Source of the DNA: Siphonodentalium dalli
Lineage: Eukaryota > Mollusca > Scaphopoda > Gadilida > Siphonodentaliidae
Length of the DNA: 64,000 bases
NCBI GenBank assembly: GCA_032622095.1
Contig: CP136062.1
Location: 231,462,578 to 231,526,577, forward strand
Direction of reading: 5' to 3'
The notes beneath the pieces are model-generated. The model saw nothing but the letters and a program-made list of their open reading frames with translations. It had not been told where the DNA came from and searched no databases. Position 1 is the first letter of the stretch; every line of letters begins with the position of its first letter. Below are positions 22,195 through 34,300 of the stretch, piece after piece. The position numbers and the translations under genes are program-made.

Positions 22195-22661
22195 TCAACC
22201 CGATAAAACTTCTCTCAATTACTATTTCAATGGCTTCGGGGGTCAAAAATATTTGATTCGAGTCGAGGAAGTCACCCATCAAAGCTCAGATTTGTTAGAT
22301 ATCGATTTTAGAAATCTATTATTTTTCATTATCGGGAATACTATCTGGCCCAGAACTCAGTCAAAATTGCGTTAAAATTACCATTTGATTTTAGAGTTAT
22401 TCATCCTTGTCTGTTTGAATAGATTTGGAGTACACATCCAGAGCAGATTACGGCAGTTATTAGTACTGATCTCGAGAACATAACAAATTTGAAAAATCAA
22501 TATCTAATAACTCTGAGCTTTGTTTGATGGGTTCCTCGACTCGAATCAAATATTTTTTACCCCCAAAGCCAAAGAAATAGTAATATAGGACCCTCTGATC
22601 GGATTGTTGTTGTTGGAATCTGTTGAGATGGGGACCCTCTTTACGGGTTGAGTACCTTTAA
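22195..22661. mobile_element. T2/Kolobok-like MITE, family A copy 2
   Basis: TTAA at 22195-22198 and 22658-22661; termini TTAAAGGTACTCAACCCG and inverse. Close to the 6212-6700 copy throughout, with a short deletion in the central region (about 22410-22460), indicating recent spread. Confidence 0.8.
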
Positions 22662-22842
22662 TATTGATAATATTTCTAATATTTATGGTCTAAAAACGCG
22701 TGGTTGTTTAGCCAATGAAAAATAGTGGTTACTGTTAACATATTGTGTAATTTTGCACAAACAAATGTTAATTAGACTCATTATCGCTTACAACTATGTA
22801 ATAAAACAACACAATCAATCAGGGACATTTCACTTTCGGAAC

Positions 22843-23390
22843 ATAGCTATGGGAACACCCTAATGCTCTCTATCGCTATGGGAACACCCTAATGCTCTCT
22901 ATCGCTATGGGAACACCCTAATGCTCTCTATCGCTATGGGAACACCCTAATGCTCTCTATCGCTATGGGAACACCCTAATGCTCTCTATCGCTATGGGAA
23001 CACCCTAATGCTCTCTATCGCTATGGGAACACCCTAATGCTCTCTATCGCTATGGGAACACCCTAATGCTCTCTATCGCTATATGGTATCGCCTGAACAC
23101 CCTAATGCTCTCTATCGCTATATGGTATCGCCTGAACACCCTAATGCTCTCTATCGCTATATGGTATCGCCTGAACACCCTAATGCTCTCTATCGCTATG
23201 AGAACACCCTAATGCTCTCTATCGCTATATGGTATCGCCTGAACACCCTAATGCTCTCTATCGCTATATGGTATCGCCTGAACACCCTAATGCTCTCTAT
23301 CGCTATATGGTATCGCCTGAACACCCTAATGCTCTCTATCGCTATGGGAACACCCTAATGCTCTCTATCGCTATATGGTATCGCCTCAAA
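22843..23390. repeat. Compound minisatellite of 29-bp and 39-bp units
   Basis: Unit A, 29 bp, is GCTATGGGAACACCCTAATG plus CTCTCTATC. Unit B, 39 bp, replaces GGGAA with a longer ATGGTATCGCCTGAA. The order is about eight A units, three B, one A-like with GAGAA, three B, one A, and a partial B. The two forms share their last 24 bp. Confidence 0.9.
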
Positions 23391-23731
23391 TAGAACAATA
23401 AGCTGTCCCACTTAATAATCGCATTTAATAATAAAATATTCGAAATCAAATTAATATTAATTGATACAAGCCTTTCCGGACATGGGTCTTCAATTCATAT
23501 TTATTATTTTATACCCACGCAACTACTTCAAAATTGTTATATGAAGAGATAATCCATCTTTAAAGTAAACGTGTGTGTCGCTCTATTATAAAACAATAAA
23601 CGTCTTCATTCATAGAATATCCTAATTTGTTGTTTTAGTCAACATTTCGGATGACAGTTGATCGGTAATTCATTACGTTATGCTACTGATTTTACTTGCG
23701 ATATTCCACAGCTTTATAGTGCCATCTGTCA
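23391..23731. other. Unique A/T-rich sequence
   Basis: No gene, hairpin or array is visible in this stretch. Confidence 0.5.
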
Positions 23732-24311
23732 TTAAAGGGGTACTGTACGCCATTTTCAATAAATTCCCGATAATAACAACGATCTAATGTCGATAGTATA
23801 TAGAAACCTAAGTAATTTGAGTCGAAGATGTATTTTGTAAACGTTCAGTTTAATTGGTTATCTGAAAATCAAAGACAATAATTTGATATAAATTTAATTA
23901 CGAATTTCCGTGTACAAGACGTAATCAAAATAATTTACGGATAGTGGATTGGGCAACCAGTGGCACACATGATCGTGTAAAAAATATGTTGATACGGGGC
24001 GTAAACTCAAACCACTCACTGACAAGTGACTATACAATCACGTAAATAAATATACGGTACTAGTCTGCATTTAATATAACATTTAATGGGTATATCGGAC
24101 TATAGTCTGCATATAATATAACATTTAATGGGTATATCGGACTATAGTCTGCATATAATATAACATTTGTTTGATACATTTGCTTGAAAACTGTCCAAAA
24201 ATTACTCGACAACGACAACAGACTTTCAAATAATGGAAATTTGGTTATCTTATTCTACTACTCAGAGACTACAGAAACCAACAACAACATTTGAGTACAG
24301 TACCCCTTTAA
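23732..24311. mobile_element. TTAA MITE with AGGGGTACTGTAC termini, family B
   Basis: TTAA at 23732-23735 and 24308-24311; the termini AGGGGTACTGTAC and GTACAGTACCCCT are inverted. This start matches the TTAAAGGRR form known for T2-type elements. A 52-bp unit (CTGCATATAATATAACATTT and flanks) is repeated 2.5 times inside at 24062-24168. Other copies lie at 40560-42625 (interrupted) and 45963-46250 (truncated). Confidence 0.8.
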
Positions 24312-24384
24312 ATCAAACGAGATGTTAAATTTTAGAACATATTTTTTAAGAAGTGGGCGAGTGGAAAAGTGTACGTGAGTTTGC

Positions 24385-24783
24385 TTAACCCTTTACCCAA
24401 CAGAAGGGCCCTGTGCCAATGCATTATCTTATATATGCGAGTCGACCATAGGTCGCCTCGCATATATAAGAGAATGCATTGGCTTAACAGATTAAAAATT
24501 ATAAAATTGTTAAAGAATGTAAAAAAAATGGTAAAAAGTGTTAAAAAAAAGATTTTTTTTAGGCCAATGCATTCTCTTATATATGCGAAGCGACCTATGG
24601 TCGACTCGCATATATAAGAGAATGCATTGGCACAGGGCATAACTATACCATCACAATGTGGTCAATGAGCCGGTTCCAATGATATCCATATTTGTATGGT
24701 TCTATTGAGACAGACCGAAGATATTTTAGGCTGTTGCAGCTTTATTTGGCCGGTTTTGGCCGGTTTGTTGGGTAAAGGGTTAA
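24385..24783. mobile_element. piggyBac-type MITE with CCCTTTACCCAACA termini, copy 1
   Basis: TTAA at 24385-24388 and 24780-24783; inverted termini CCCTTTACCCAACA. The first half holds two inverted hairpins (24414-24483 and 24562-24631) joined by an A/T-rich spacer and flanked by CCCTGTG and CACAGGG. The second half is unique to the family (GGTTCCAATGATATCCATAT, TTTGGCCGGTTTTGGCCGG). A near-identical 401-bp copy sits in the gypsy element at 54018-54418. Confidence 0.9.
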
Positions 24784-24844
24784 TGACTTTCTGAAGTAGA
24801 GCGTCTCTTCTTTCTAAATAGAAATGACCAACTTGATAAAGCCT

Positions 24845-25862
24845 TCCACTTTTGCCAATGGCAAAAATAATTCACATTTGGCAAAAAAATATTTTCATTA
24901 TATATGGCAATAAGTCAGGGGGGGGGGGGGGGTCGGAAAAAAATTTCAGGCACGTATGGCATTTTTTCCCTTTCGATCATTTTTTGTACCCACCCACCCC
25001 CACCGCCAATTTTTTTCCGACCATTTGTTGACACCCACCCCCCCTTTTAACACTAAAACAGAGACTTGCGGGGGGAAATTCACTGTAAACAGCTGTATAT
25101 GAATTTCTGTGCATACTATTTATCATGGATGTTAACATGGACATGCAAATAGGAATGAGTCATTTTGAGGTCATTCGGCCAAAAAAACATGGCTGCCAGC
25201 GGCCATCTTGGATTTCAAAATTTGCAACAAAATACAACACGATAACTGCCTGCAGTCAGTTTACCAGTTATAATTACATTATTTCTCTCATTCAAAGTGG
25301 TTTTGAAGCCCAACTCATTGCCAAAACACTAAAAAAACAAGCAGAATGTTTTTTTTTAGTTGCGGAAAAAATTGCTTGTTGGTGGCTTTGACCACCCACC
25401 CACCCCAATTTTTTTTTCACCCCCCCCCGTTATATATGGCAATAAGTCACTTTTTAATTCCTCAAGAAAATTTGAAAAATATTGGCCGATCAATACCATT
25501 CATTTCAGGAAACTATCACAATATAATTATATTAGTGGTGTTTTATAAGGTCTAGGAAAAGTTAACACCTTTATTAAGATGCAGTTAATCGGATAGCATT
25601 AGCATTGGTGGATGAGGGATTACCCGTATTTAGTGTTGTGGTGTTTACATAGATAATCCTCTTGTAATGTGCCCTTCTGACGAAGCAACCCTTCTACAAT
25701 TTTATTGTTGTGTGATAAACCATAAACTAAGACTCAATGTTGCGATACTATCAGGGATAGCATTTGGCAAAATCTAAAAGAATTTGGCAAAAAATATTTT
25801 ATTTTGGCAAATTATTTGGCAAAAGTAAATTTTGGTCCAGCGCGGACCCTGCTTATTAACTA
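24845..25862. mobile_element. Dispersed repeat (CCAGCGCGGAC end), copy 2, interrupted
   Basis: Shares the same body as the copy at 19845-20735: AAGTCACTTTTTAATTCCTC, ACCATTCATTTCAGGAAACT and, at the end, TTTTGGTCCAGCGCGGACC. Repeated TTTGGCAAA motifs occur near both ends. It is split by the insertion at 24918-25429. Confidence 0.7.
24918..25429. mobile_element. Insertion with G-run/C-run ends and a 20-bp target duplication
   Basis: The 20-bp sequence TTATATATGGCAATAAGTCA is present on both sides (24898-24917 and 25430-25449). The uninterrupted relative at about 19865 has it once, in diverged form. The insert starts with 15 G then TCGGAAAAAAATTT and ends with TTTTTTTTTCAC then a C run, an imperfect inverted repeat. 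An 88-codon frame at 25125-25391 has no recognisable motif. G-run ends resemble those at 14831/15177 and 58222/59750. Confidence 0.7.
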
Positions 25863-25982
25863 TTCGTAATTCTGAGCTGTAGTATACATGTACTTCATTA
25901 TACGAAAGGTGTCTAATAACTACCACGCTTATCACGTGGTGTTAAAATCGTCTGCTGTAAACACTGTGTGGCTGGTGCGATA

Positions 25983-26252
25983 TTAACCAGGTTTAGATTG
26001 GGTACTTCGAATTCTGTTTCTTAAACTGTGATATTGGCGCGAAATCACCGCGATATTTCCGCACGAATGATGAAGGTTGATCGATGAGAGGTCCATACAG
26101 TCGGACTTCTTTGGTAATTTTCCGACAGTTACAAAAGCGTCGGCAGTCTGATTAAAACAATACTGGAACTGATTCGCAGTATACTCAGTCTGAATAAAAT
26201 GAGTGGGTTTTCCATTAACACATGCAAGCATTACGACAGTGAACCACAACAT
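25983..26252 (-). other. Unassigned 89-codon frame with signal-like start
   Basis: The minus-strand frame opens MLWFTVVMLACVNGKPTHF, which has the shape of a short signal peptide, and runs to SKPG. Its middle (QFQYCFNQTAD) resembles a plus-strand frame at about 27090 (QFQFGFNQTA), because the two places are inverted repeats. That makes it more likely to be part of a repeat than a gene. Confidence 0.2.
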
Positions 26253-26315
26253 CTATCACGAAAGCGGTGCAGCCATTCAGGCGATTGTCTTAATTCCTGG
26301 CAATTCTTCAAGGAT

Positions 26316-26750
26316 TGTCCACTTATAAACGGACAAATGAAGACATGTATAGCTAATCCTGCATGTTAGCTTCATATTTAATATGAAGGGCAATAACTCT
26401 ATAAAGAATGTTAATTTACTAAATAACGGTGATTTGTATGAGAAGTAGTGTTTTTAAAGAGCGTACCCCAAACCTCCCCCAAGCCCACCCACACAAGGGA
26501 AGAATTTGACTTAGATTTCACAAGAGTTGATCTGATGTGGTGTTGCAAATTTCTCATACAAATCTCCGTTATTTAGTAAATTAACATTCTTTATAGAGTT
26601 ATTACCCTTCAGATTTAATATGAAGCTAACATGCAGGATTATCGATATATGTCGTGATTTAATGGACAATCCCAAGCTCGCGTGGTTGGATTGTCCATTT
26701 ATTAATGACCATTTTAAGTAAGGATTGTCCGTTTATAAGTGGACAATCTT
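26316..26750. mobile_element. Foldback element, long inverted repeat
   Basis: The left arm from GGATTGTCCACTTATAAACG to GATTTGTATGAG is inverted at 26547-26748 (CTCATACAAATC to TTTATAAGTGGACAATC). Each arm contains ATGTTAATTTACTAAATAAC or its inverse. The right arm carries an extra 70 bp with its own small hairpin (GGACAATCC with GGATTGTCC). No terminal duplication was identified. Confidence 0.65.
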
Positions 26751-27258
26751 ATGCGCATTAGGTGCTTAGTTCCTACACAGCGGTGGATTAGGCACATAGC
26801 TAACATTGCGCAATCAATGTTCTATCATATTGATCATTTCGCAGATGGTCAACACACTAATTACACAATAAAAGCGTACACGTAGAGTCCATAATTGACC
26901 AATAATACCTAGCAGGGAGAATATAAGTATTTCCAAGTACACCAGTTTGAAGAGGCGGATATATTAATAGGAGATATCTGTCGCGTAAATCTATTTGTGT
27001 GGAGTCATACTGAATAAATTACAAGAAGAAGTTATTTATAGCGAAGGCAATGTTTCACACAGATATTTTCGCCAGACTGTGTACTACGAAGCAATTCCAG
27101 TTTGGTTTTAATCAGACTGCATTGTCGGCTGGTTGTTTTTCTGATCTAATTTCGTTCATCGCGAGTTGCCCACGTAATCCATATCGTGCCACGAAAACAA
27201 AAAAAGAAATTTCCACATTCCAGCTATTATTATAATTATTTTAATCATTATTTCTAAC
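26751..27258. other. Intronic sequence with old repeat fragments
   Basis: Contains pieces resembling 15895-16045 (AAGTTATTTATAGCGA) and an inverted match to 26130-26200. I see no exon. Confidence 0.4.
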
Positions 27259-27449
27259 CTGCATGATTTGGTTGTAGAGTTCTGTGATCGCTTTCTCGAC
27301 GCCTGAGCACTCCGCTTGATCCGTCATCGGAAGCAAGTTCTTCATATAGCTCCCGAGACCGTCTAGCAGTGACGACAAACATTCTGGATTAGCAGCAAGA
27401 TTCACCAGCGTCTTCAGTGACTTCTCTGCATCCTCCAAAACAGATTTAT
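27259..27449 (-). CDS. Exon 1 (recognised order) of an armadillo-like repeat protein
   Basis: This 191-bp exon has an acceptor GTTATATTTCCAG and a donor ATGCAG/GTTAGA on the minus strand. It starts with two bases that finish a codon, so an upstream exon must exist outside the recognised set, and it ends in phase 0. The product reads DKSVLEDAEKSLKTLVNLAA, then LSSLLDGLGSYMKNLLPM, then GVEKAITELYNQIMQ: amphipathic helices typical of an armadillo or HEAT-like N-terminus. It joins in frame to the exon at 17674-18351 across a roughly 8.9-kb intron. Family not recognised. Confidence 0.7.
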
Positions 27450-27830
27450 CTGGAAATATAACAAATTCCAGTTCAGACATGCTTGTTTTAAGAGACTTCT
27501 ATCAGCACAGATTTATCTGGAAATATGACAAATTCCAGTTCAGACATGCTTGTTTTAAGAGACTTCTGCAAGCACAGATGTGTCTGGAAATATAATAAAT
27601 TCCAGTTCAGACATGCTTGTTTTAAGAGACTTCTATCAGCACAGATGTATCTGGAAATATAACAAATTCCAGTTCAGACATGCTTGTTTTAAGAGACTTC
27701 TACCAGCACAGATGTATCGGGAAATATGACAAATTCCAGTTCAGACATGCTTGTTTTAAGAGACTTCTGCCAGCACAGATTTATCTGGAAATATGACAAA
27801 TTCCAGTTCAGACATGCTTGTTTGTTGGTT
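27441..27830 (-). repeat. 67-bp array carrying copies of the exon acceptor, about 5.8 copies
   Basis: The unit on the plus strand is CACAGATTTATCTGGAAATA, then GACAAATTCCAGTTCAGAC, then a 28-bp remainder. On the minus strand each unit holds the acceptor TATTTCCAG followed by ATAAATCTGTG, the same border as exon 27259-27449. The true exon is the last copy in transcription order, so five decoy acceptors lie upstream of it. The unit is not a multiple of three. Confidence 0.85.
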
Positions 27831-28082
27831 TATCTATTTGGGTTAATTGTCGTTATAGCCGCAGGTCATATTGCAACGTTGTCGGTTTTACTGATGGAGA
27901 GGGTTAAGTTCAAAGGGAAATCACTGCACATAGAAACCACAGACCTCCAGAAAGCAACAGACTAACTTTTCCACATACACGAATAAGTTTACCCTCTCTG
28001 TGCGTGAATCACATACTATTAGGTCATTTATTGAACTTATTATCTGAACGAGGAAACACACGAACGACAGATATATAGGTAA

Positions 28083-28722
28083 ATGACAGAACCACACGAA
28101 TAGGAACGGAACCACGCGAATAACGACGGAACCACACGAATAGGAACGGAATCCCACGAAAAAGGACGCGCCCAGACATCGCCCAGACGTCGCGTTCATG
28201 AAATGACGGGATCACACGAATAAATTACGGAACTACACGAATAACGATGCACCCAGACATACGAGCTCATCTCGATTGACATTACTCTTTGATGTGAAAC
28301 GCCGGATCTCACGAGTAACGACGGAATCACACGAAAAACGACGGAACCACACGATTAAGGACGCGCCCAGACATCGCGCTCATCTCGATTCACATTCCTA
28401 TTTGACGTGAAATGACGGGATCACACGAGTAACGACGTAACCACGCGAAAAACGACGGAACCACACGATTAAGGACGCGCCCAGACATCGCGCTTATCTC
28501 GATGCACATTCCTATTTGACGTGAAATGACGGGATCACACGAATAAATTACGGAACTACACGAATAACGATGCGCCGAGACATCGCGCTCATCTCGATTG
28601 ACATTCATCTTTGATGTGAAACGACGGGATCACACGAGTAACGACGGAACCACACGAATAAGACCGCATCCAGACATCGCGCTCATCTCGATTCACATTC
28701 CTTTTTGACGTGAAATGAACTC
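28083..28722. repeat. Higher-order minisatellite, short units inside about 115-bp units
   Basis: A roughly 20-bp motif (ACGGAACCACACGAATAACG) recurs within a longer unit that also holds GCGCCCAGACATCGCGCTCA, TCTCGATTCACATTCC and TGACGTGAAATGACGGGATC. The long unit appears about five times. Confidence 0.85.
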
Positions 28723-29498
28723 GAGACAGCTCCGTGCAGAGACGATCGATATTTTATCCCTATACAGAGGAAGCACCGAAGCAAGGCCGATATATGTCAT
28801 GGAATACACTATCATTTAAGATTTATGATTTGCTTGCGTTCTACGTGCACTGCTAAAAATTTGAAGATATATAAACGCGTCACATGTTTTATTAAAATTG
28901 GTAGTGTTTATAAATATACGGATCATGTGTTTATTTGTATAATATGAAATCGCTAGTGTTTATAATAAAACATTCGACATGTTTTAAACAGTTGCATTAC
29001 TATCTTCGACAGTGCAACACTGTAATTTAAAATCTGAATACAATTGTCCAATTTATTAATTCAACTACAAATTAACTTTAAAATAAATATATGTGGTAAT
29101 AAATGTTTTAAACAAATATTTATGGCTAATTGCACTTGTTTCGTATGGTATAAAACGCCAGCGTTTATATATTGATGTATGGCTAAAACACCAGCGTTTA
29201 TGACTACGCGCGAGCGACTTCCCCGACATGTATCATGCTGTGATTTGTCTATCAAATAGTCTGCTGGGTGTAATACAATACCATTGCTATGGTAGACTTA
29301 GGTGACTTTTGGATGGAATAACATCTGTGCTAAGTTACCACGCATGGAAAGCCAGTTAATTTTGGCCTCATTTAAATCACACTCTGCATTGTGTCTGTTT
29401 ACTGTATCTATTTGTCTGTGATATTTATAACTCAATGTTCAATCAATTCTTCATAGAATAACAGTCTTCTTTGGATTTTGTGGTATCGTGAAATTAAG
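28723..29498. other. Unique sequence with GTGTTTATAA motifs
   Basis: At 28850-29200 there are scattered inverted motifs (ACATGTTTTATTAAA, AGTGTTTATAA, CCAGCGTTTAT) like those at the ends of the 31340-34375 element, suggesting a decayed relative. No gene is supported. Confidence 0.4.
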
Positions 29499-30108
29499 GT
29501 AAGTTTATATCTATGGTATTAGCAAGAACTAATGCAGATATAATCGATCTATATCGAAATGAAAAGGATATATTGTATATGTGCATGTCATCTGAAATGG
29601 ATAGGGTGACACTATCTAAATCTCAAACTCTCTCAGTTACGCGTGTATCTTTTTGAGTTGCAAGAATATAGAATCCGTTTTGGGGGCTAGTCTCACCAGT
29701 GGTAAAACAAAATTTAAAGCGGCACATAAGTTTCAAACCCTTTATTCATTATTGTGTTTGAAACCCTTTATTCATTATTACTGACCGTATATATCTGTCT
29801 TGCACGTACGGGTTGGTGAATGTCTAAGCTCGCGATTGCATGATTTAAGAGACTTTGGTGAGCGATTTTGATTTGCGTCTCTTACAATGATGAAAATTTC
29901 CCGTGTATTAATCAATTCAATGGTTCCTGCATTAGTTTTTAATATTATAAAGTTCCCTGTCAACACAAGTCAAAATATCAACAAGTATCCGTATTAAACG
30001 GTTTATAATATGACCGCTATATATATACGAATGATCTAAGTTGCTGTTTGCTTTTCAGATATTTTCACTAAAGTTTAATTAATTAATTTTAAATCTTCAT
30101 TGTTTCAG

Positions 30109-30241
30109 GATTCTGAATGACCAGGAAATATTACAGGAGACGGAAAAGTTAAGGAACTGGCGAGATATTACGCAGTTAGTGTACACAAATGGAGGACTGA
30201 CGGAGCACACGAGTTGTATAACGGCACGAGCTGATATTTGA
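30109..30241 (+). other. Possible plus-strand terminal exon
   Basis: An acceptor-like CATTGTTTCAG precedes 43 codons reading ILNDQEILQETEKLRNWRDI and onward to a TGA at 30239-30241. A donor-like AAG/GTAAGT at 29498/29499 could pair with it in a compatible phase. The upstream side shows no convincing coding sequence, so this is a candidate only. Confidence 0.25.
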
Positions 30242-30782
30242 AACCATGATTTAAATATTATGAAGAGCATGCAGTGATAAACTGAAACACAAGCTTTCCG
30301 TGCACAGAGATTCCATCAGTGATCTGATGATCAGTCATCTTGTACTCAAAACAGAGCCAGAAGATTAAACTACCACTTCTCTCCAAAACCTCGGAGATGG
30401 TCCCAAATATGGGACTCAGAGCCATTATACGGGATATACATGGATTCTACATACGACGAAATATAGGATATATATATATAGAAGTTCAACATACAATATG
30501 GTCTATAGACTATACCGTATAACTAGATATACAGTATATGGAACTGCACGGCATTGGACTACACATAAAGAATCACTGGATTATATCAGGAACTATATAC
30601 ACATGATTTATCAGAACATTTTTTAATTCACAGCATTGGATTAAAAAAAACACGTGACTTTTAATATTCTCACAATGGATTTATCAGTAACCACGTGACT
30701 TTAAATATTATAAATATGGATTTACAAGAAACCAAAGACTCGTACCATTATACGACATTTGAGTCATTTATGGTTTTTACCC
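30242..30782. other. Unique A/T-rich sequence
   Basis: Contains AACACGTGACTTTTAATATT and a diverged copy 55 bp later. Otherwise nothing recognised. Confidence 0.4.
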
Positions 30783-31034
30783 TAATTCCATGACTGGAGC
30801 TTCCTGAAGTTTTGCGAAAACCATATTCCAATGCATTCTCTTATATATGCAAGTCTCCCATAGAGAGCCTCGCATATACAAGATAATACATTGGTCAATC
30901 AATATTGATCTTGTAAGCCAATGCATTATCGTATATATGCGATGCACCCTGTGAGAGACTCGCATAAGTAAGAGAATCAATGGCACATGATATTTAATGC
31001 TGCAACAGCGCAGCTCCCGTCATGAAAGTGTTAA
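30783..31034. mobile_element. TTAA MITE with CACTTTCATGACGGGAGC terminus, copy 2
   Basis: The right end GCTCCCGTCATGAAAGTG meets TTAA at 31031-31034. The left end (TAATTCCATGACTGGAGC) has decayed. Two decayed GCCAATGCATTCTC hairpins lie inside (30827-30895 and 30918-30985). Same family as 14385-14654. Confidence 0.7.
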
Positions 31035-31339
31035 GAAACAAGGTGGATTCAAAAATGACAATTAATAATAATTATAGTCAAATATAAAATAAATCTCAAT
31101 CTCCGCAAACAAATCCATCTTTAATTATAAATGTATATAATATTCTACATTCATTCAACGTCGACCAGTTATTTGCACGAGGATCACATCGAACTAGTTC
31201 GAAACAACCTAGTTCCATGAGTTTAAGAACATTTTGTGTTCTTATCAAATTGACGACCAATCGAAACACTAGTTAACCAATGAACATTTTGAAGATGATG
31301 TTGAACAATTTGTTGAATTGTACCGAAATTTGTTTTTGA

Positions 31340-34300
31340 GAATAAAATATTTATAAACACATCGGGTGTTTTATTTTCATAATAATAAACACGTCATAGT
31401 GTTTATAAAGTGTGTCTGGAAAATAAACACGTTGTGTGTTTATTATAAAACGCTATGACATGTTTTAATATAAACACTAGTGTTTATTCATAATCGGATA
31501 GAGTGTTGATTTTAAAACACTATGACGTGTTTTTATATAAACACTGGTGTTTATTCATAATTGGATGGAGTGCTTATTATAAAACACTGTGACATGTTTT
31601 TATATAAACACTGGCAGTCAGATGCTCGTAGCCTGTTTATATATAACCATGGGTATATGCGAGAAATACACAATGAAAACACACTCCACAGTTTGGATCG
31701 ATAAGCCTTGGCCTGTGTATTTTGATGTTGCGTTTTTTGACAATCGGTTTTCCGTATCATTTCTACAACACAATTATCGTCTTCCTTGCAGCACGACGTT
31801 ACCGTCTGATCACCACGGATTCCGTGGCACGGAAGTCTTTTCATTAAGAGTATGGTCAATATATTGCCGCCGGTTCAGTGTATTCTCGGATAGAAAACAA
31901 ATAGGCCTATGCCGAAAGCTTAGTCGCGAGGGGCACCCTGCATGGTTGAATCTGGGATATTTGGCACTCGGGACTTGGCTGGGTGGGTGGCTGGGTGGTT
32001 TTCGTCTCCGCCTTGGAATTTCCAACTGCACCCCACCCCATTGAACCACACCAAACTCACAAGTTTGCGTGATTCAGTTTTCACCCCCCCCCCTTCCGGT
32101 GCTTTGATTTTTCCCAAATGTTTCCCCATAGACTACTAAATGGTAGCCTATTCTAAATGGACCAGTTGTCTTGTGGCCACTGGCCATACAGGGGAATGAA
32201 AAGGATGGTTCGGCCCAGTATGAGATTAAAAAATCCTAACATCTAGTGGTATAACGCCCGACAAATTTACACCCCGATTTATTTTGTCTTAAATTAATTA
32301 GCAAGTAACTATACTGGCTATGGCACAGAACAGATGGTTAGGCCCGATGTGAGAACATTTTGAAAATCTGAACATGAAAATTTGACAATCCTAACATCTA
32401 GACCTGAAACTCACCCTTAGATTTGAATTGCCAACTGATGGCAGGGACGTGGCTAGATGGTCTCCGTTGTGTCCACCTTGAGAAAATCCAACCCCCCCCC
32501 CTTGAATCAGAATCAGACCAAACACAATTTTTACATAATTCCATTTGCACCCCCTTGCACATCAGTGCTCAGGCCAAATATCCTATATATTTATAAACCA
32601 TGGTTCTATATTCCCGGTATGAGAACATTTCAGATATTTTAACCTGAAAAATTTGCATAAATCCTGACATCTAGTGGTCTAACCCCAGACAAATGCACAC
32701 GGCTACGGACAAGAGACCAGGACATACCGGGCTCACCATAGTTGTGAGAAAATTTTGAAAACTATACAAGAAAATCACAAGTCCTAGCATCTAGACTGGC
32801 CTCAACTGAAGCTTTCCTATAGTTTTGGAATTTTCAAACCTCATACTCCACTTCAGGTTGGTAAATTCTCCAACTGATGGCTATTTCAGTCCACAAGTTT
32901 GACCAAATGTAGTAAAATTATGTTTTGCTAACCTAGTAAGCAGTTTTGTATTGGCCACGGGGGAGGGACAATGACACACCGGGCCGACCATGGTTCGGCC
33001 CGTTGTGCGAATTTTTTTTAATCTGAACAAGAATATCGTAAAATCCTAGCATATAAACTAGCCTAAAGCTTTCCTAGAGTTGGAAATTTCAAACCTGACA
33101 ACCCCACTTAGGTTAGAAAATTTCCAACTGACGACAATTCCAATGACAATGTTGACCAAATGTATGACAATATTGTTTTCTTAAATTAACTGGCCATCGG
33201 GGAGGGACCAGGGCACAAGCTTTCCAAGTGTTGGAAATTTCCAACCTGTCACCCTCCCCAAGGTAGGAAAATTTCCAAAACTATTGTTGGTGTGAAATTT
33301 TCAACTAATGTTTTGGCAGGTATGAAATTTCCAACTGTTTAAAAATTTGACCAAAGTTGGGGGTGAGACACCCACACCCAAACCCCCATGTCGCCACGTC
33401 TCTGACTGATGGCCATTTCAGTCCCGAATTTTTGCAAATGAAAAGGTAAATATACAAATGTTGGTCTAAAAACAACAAGTTCGTCACTAAGAAATTATTG
33501 CAAAATCAAACTACGAGAACAATTTAAACCTAGTTTTGGTTTGAATTTTCCAATTAATGTTGCATTAGGTGTGACTACAATTTGGGGGTAAGATCCCTGC
33601 ATAACCACCCCTGCCGACACGCCCCTGCTTGGCAGCCCATGCTAAGAGCGCGGTCTTACATTCACTTAAGACCAGAAATCATCGATACTAAATTATGTTG
33701 GGTGGCACCCACGGGAGGAGTCAGGGGGCTACATCCCCACTGTGTCGGGGAGGGATAGACACCCACGTCGGGGAGATCTGCAATGGTCAACCCAGTAGCT
33801 AAAGTCTACCCCCTGTCGGGGAATTGTATAGCCCCTACGTCGGGGATATCCCCTGTGTGAAATCATATAGATATTTTAAAGGAGAAGACCACATATGGAG
33901 CAGATATCAGGGGGAAATGAGCTCTCATAACCACAAAACTAGAAACCCTTAAATCAACTCGACGTGCGATTTCTCTACGCTCCTGTTGCGTAAATTCTTA
34001 TATAAGAAGTGCGTCTATTCCAGACAAATTTCAAACAGTAAATATGACCAGACAAGACATAGAAACCGCTAATCTCATTACCAATCTAACAACACCAGTC
34101 GAACATGATTACCTTTCAAAGCAATAACACCGGTTATTGGGTTACGGACAACCACCGGCACACACACCATAGATATATACACGGTCAAAAGAACGGCGTT
34201 TTTTTTGTACGGTTATATCTGGCATATACCCATAGTTATATATAAACGGGCTACGAGCATCTGACTGCCGTGCTTTAATTATAAAACACGTGTGTTTTTA

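Noticed and set aside
24332-24640. Complementary frames of 82-102 residues
   Set aside because: They lie wholly inside a hairpin-bearing MITE and arise from its symmetry.
31589-32044. 151-residue plus-strand frame
   Set aside because: It crosses the inverted end of a large repeat element and has no recognisable motif.
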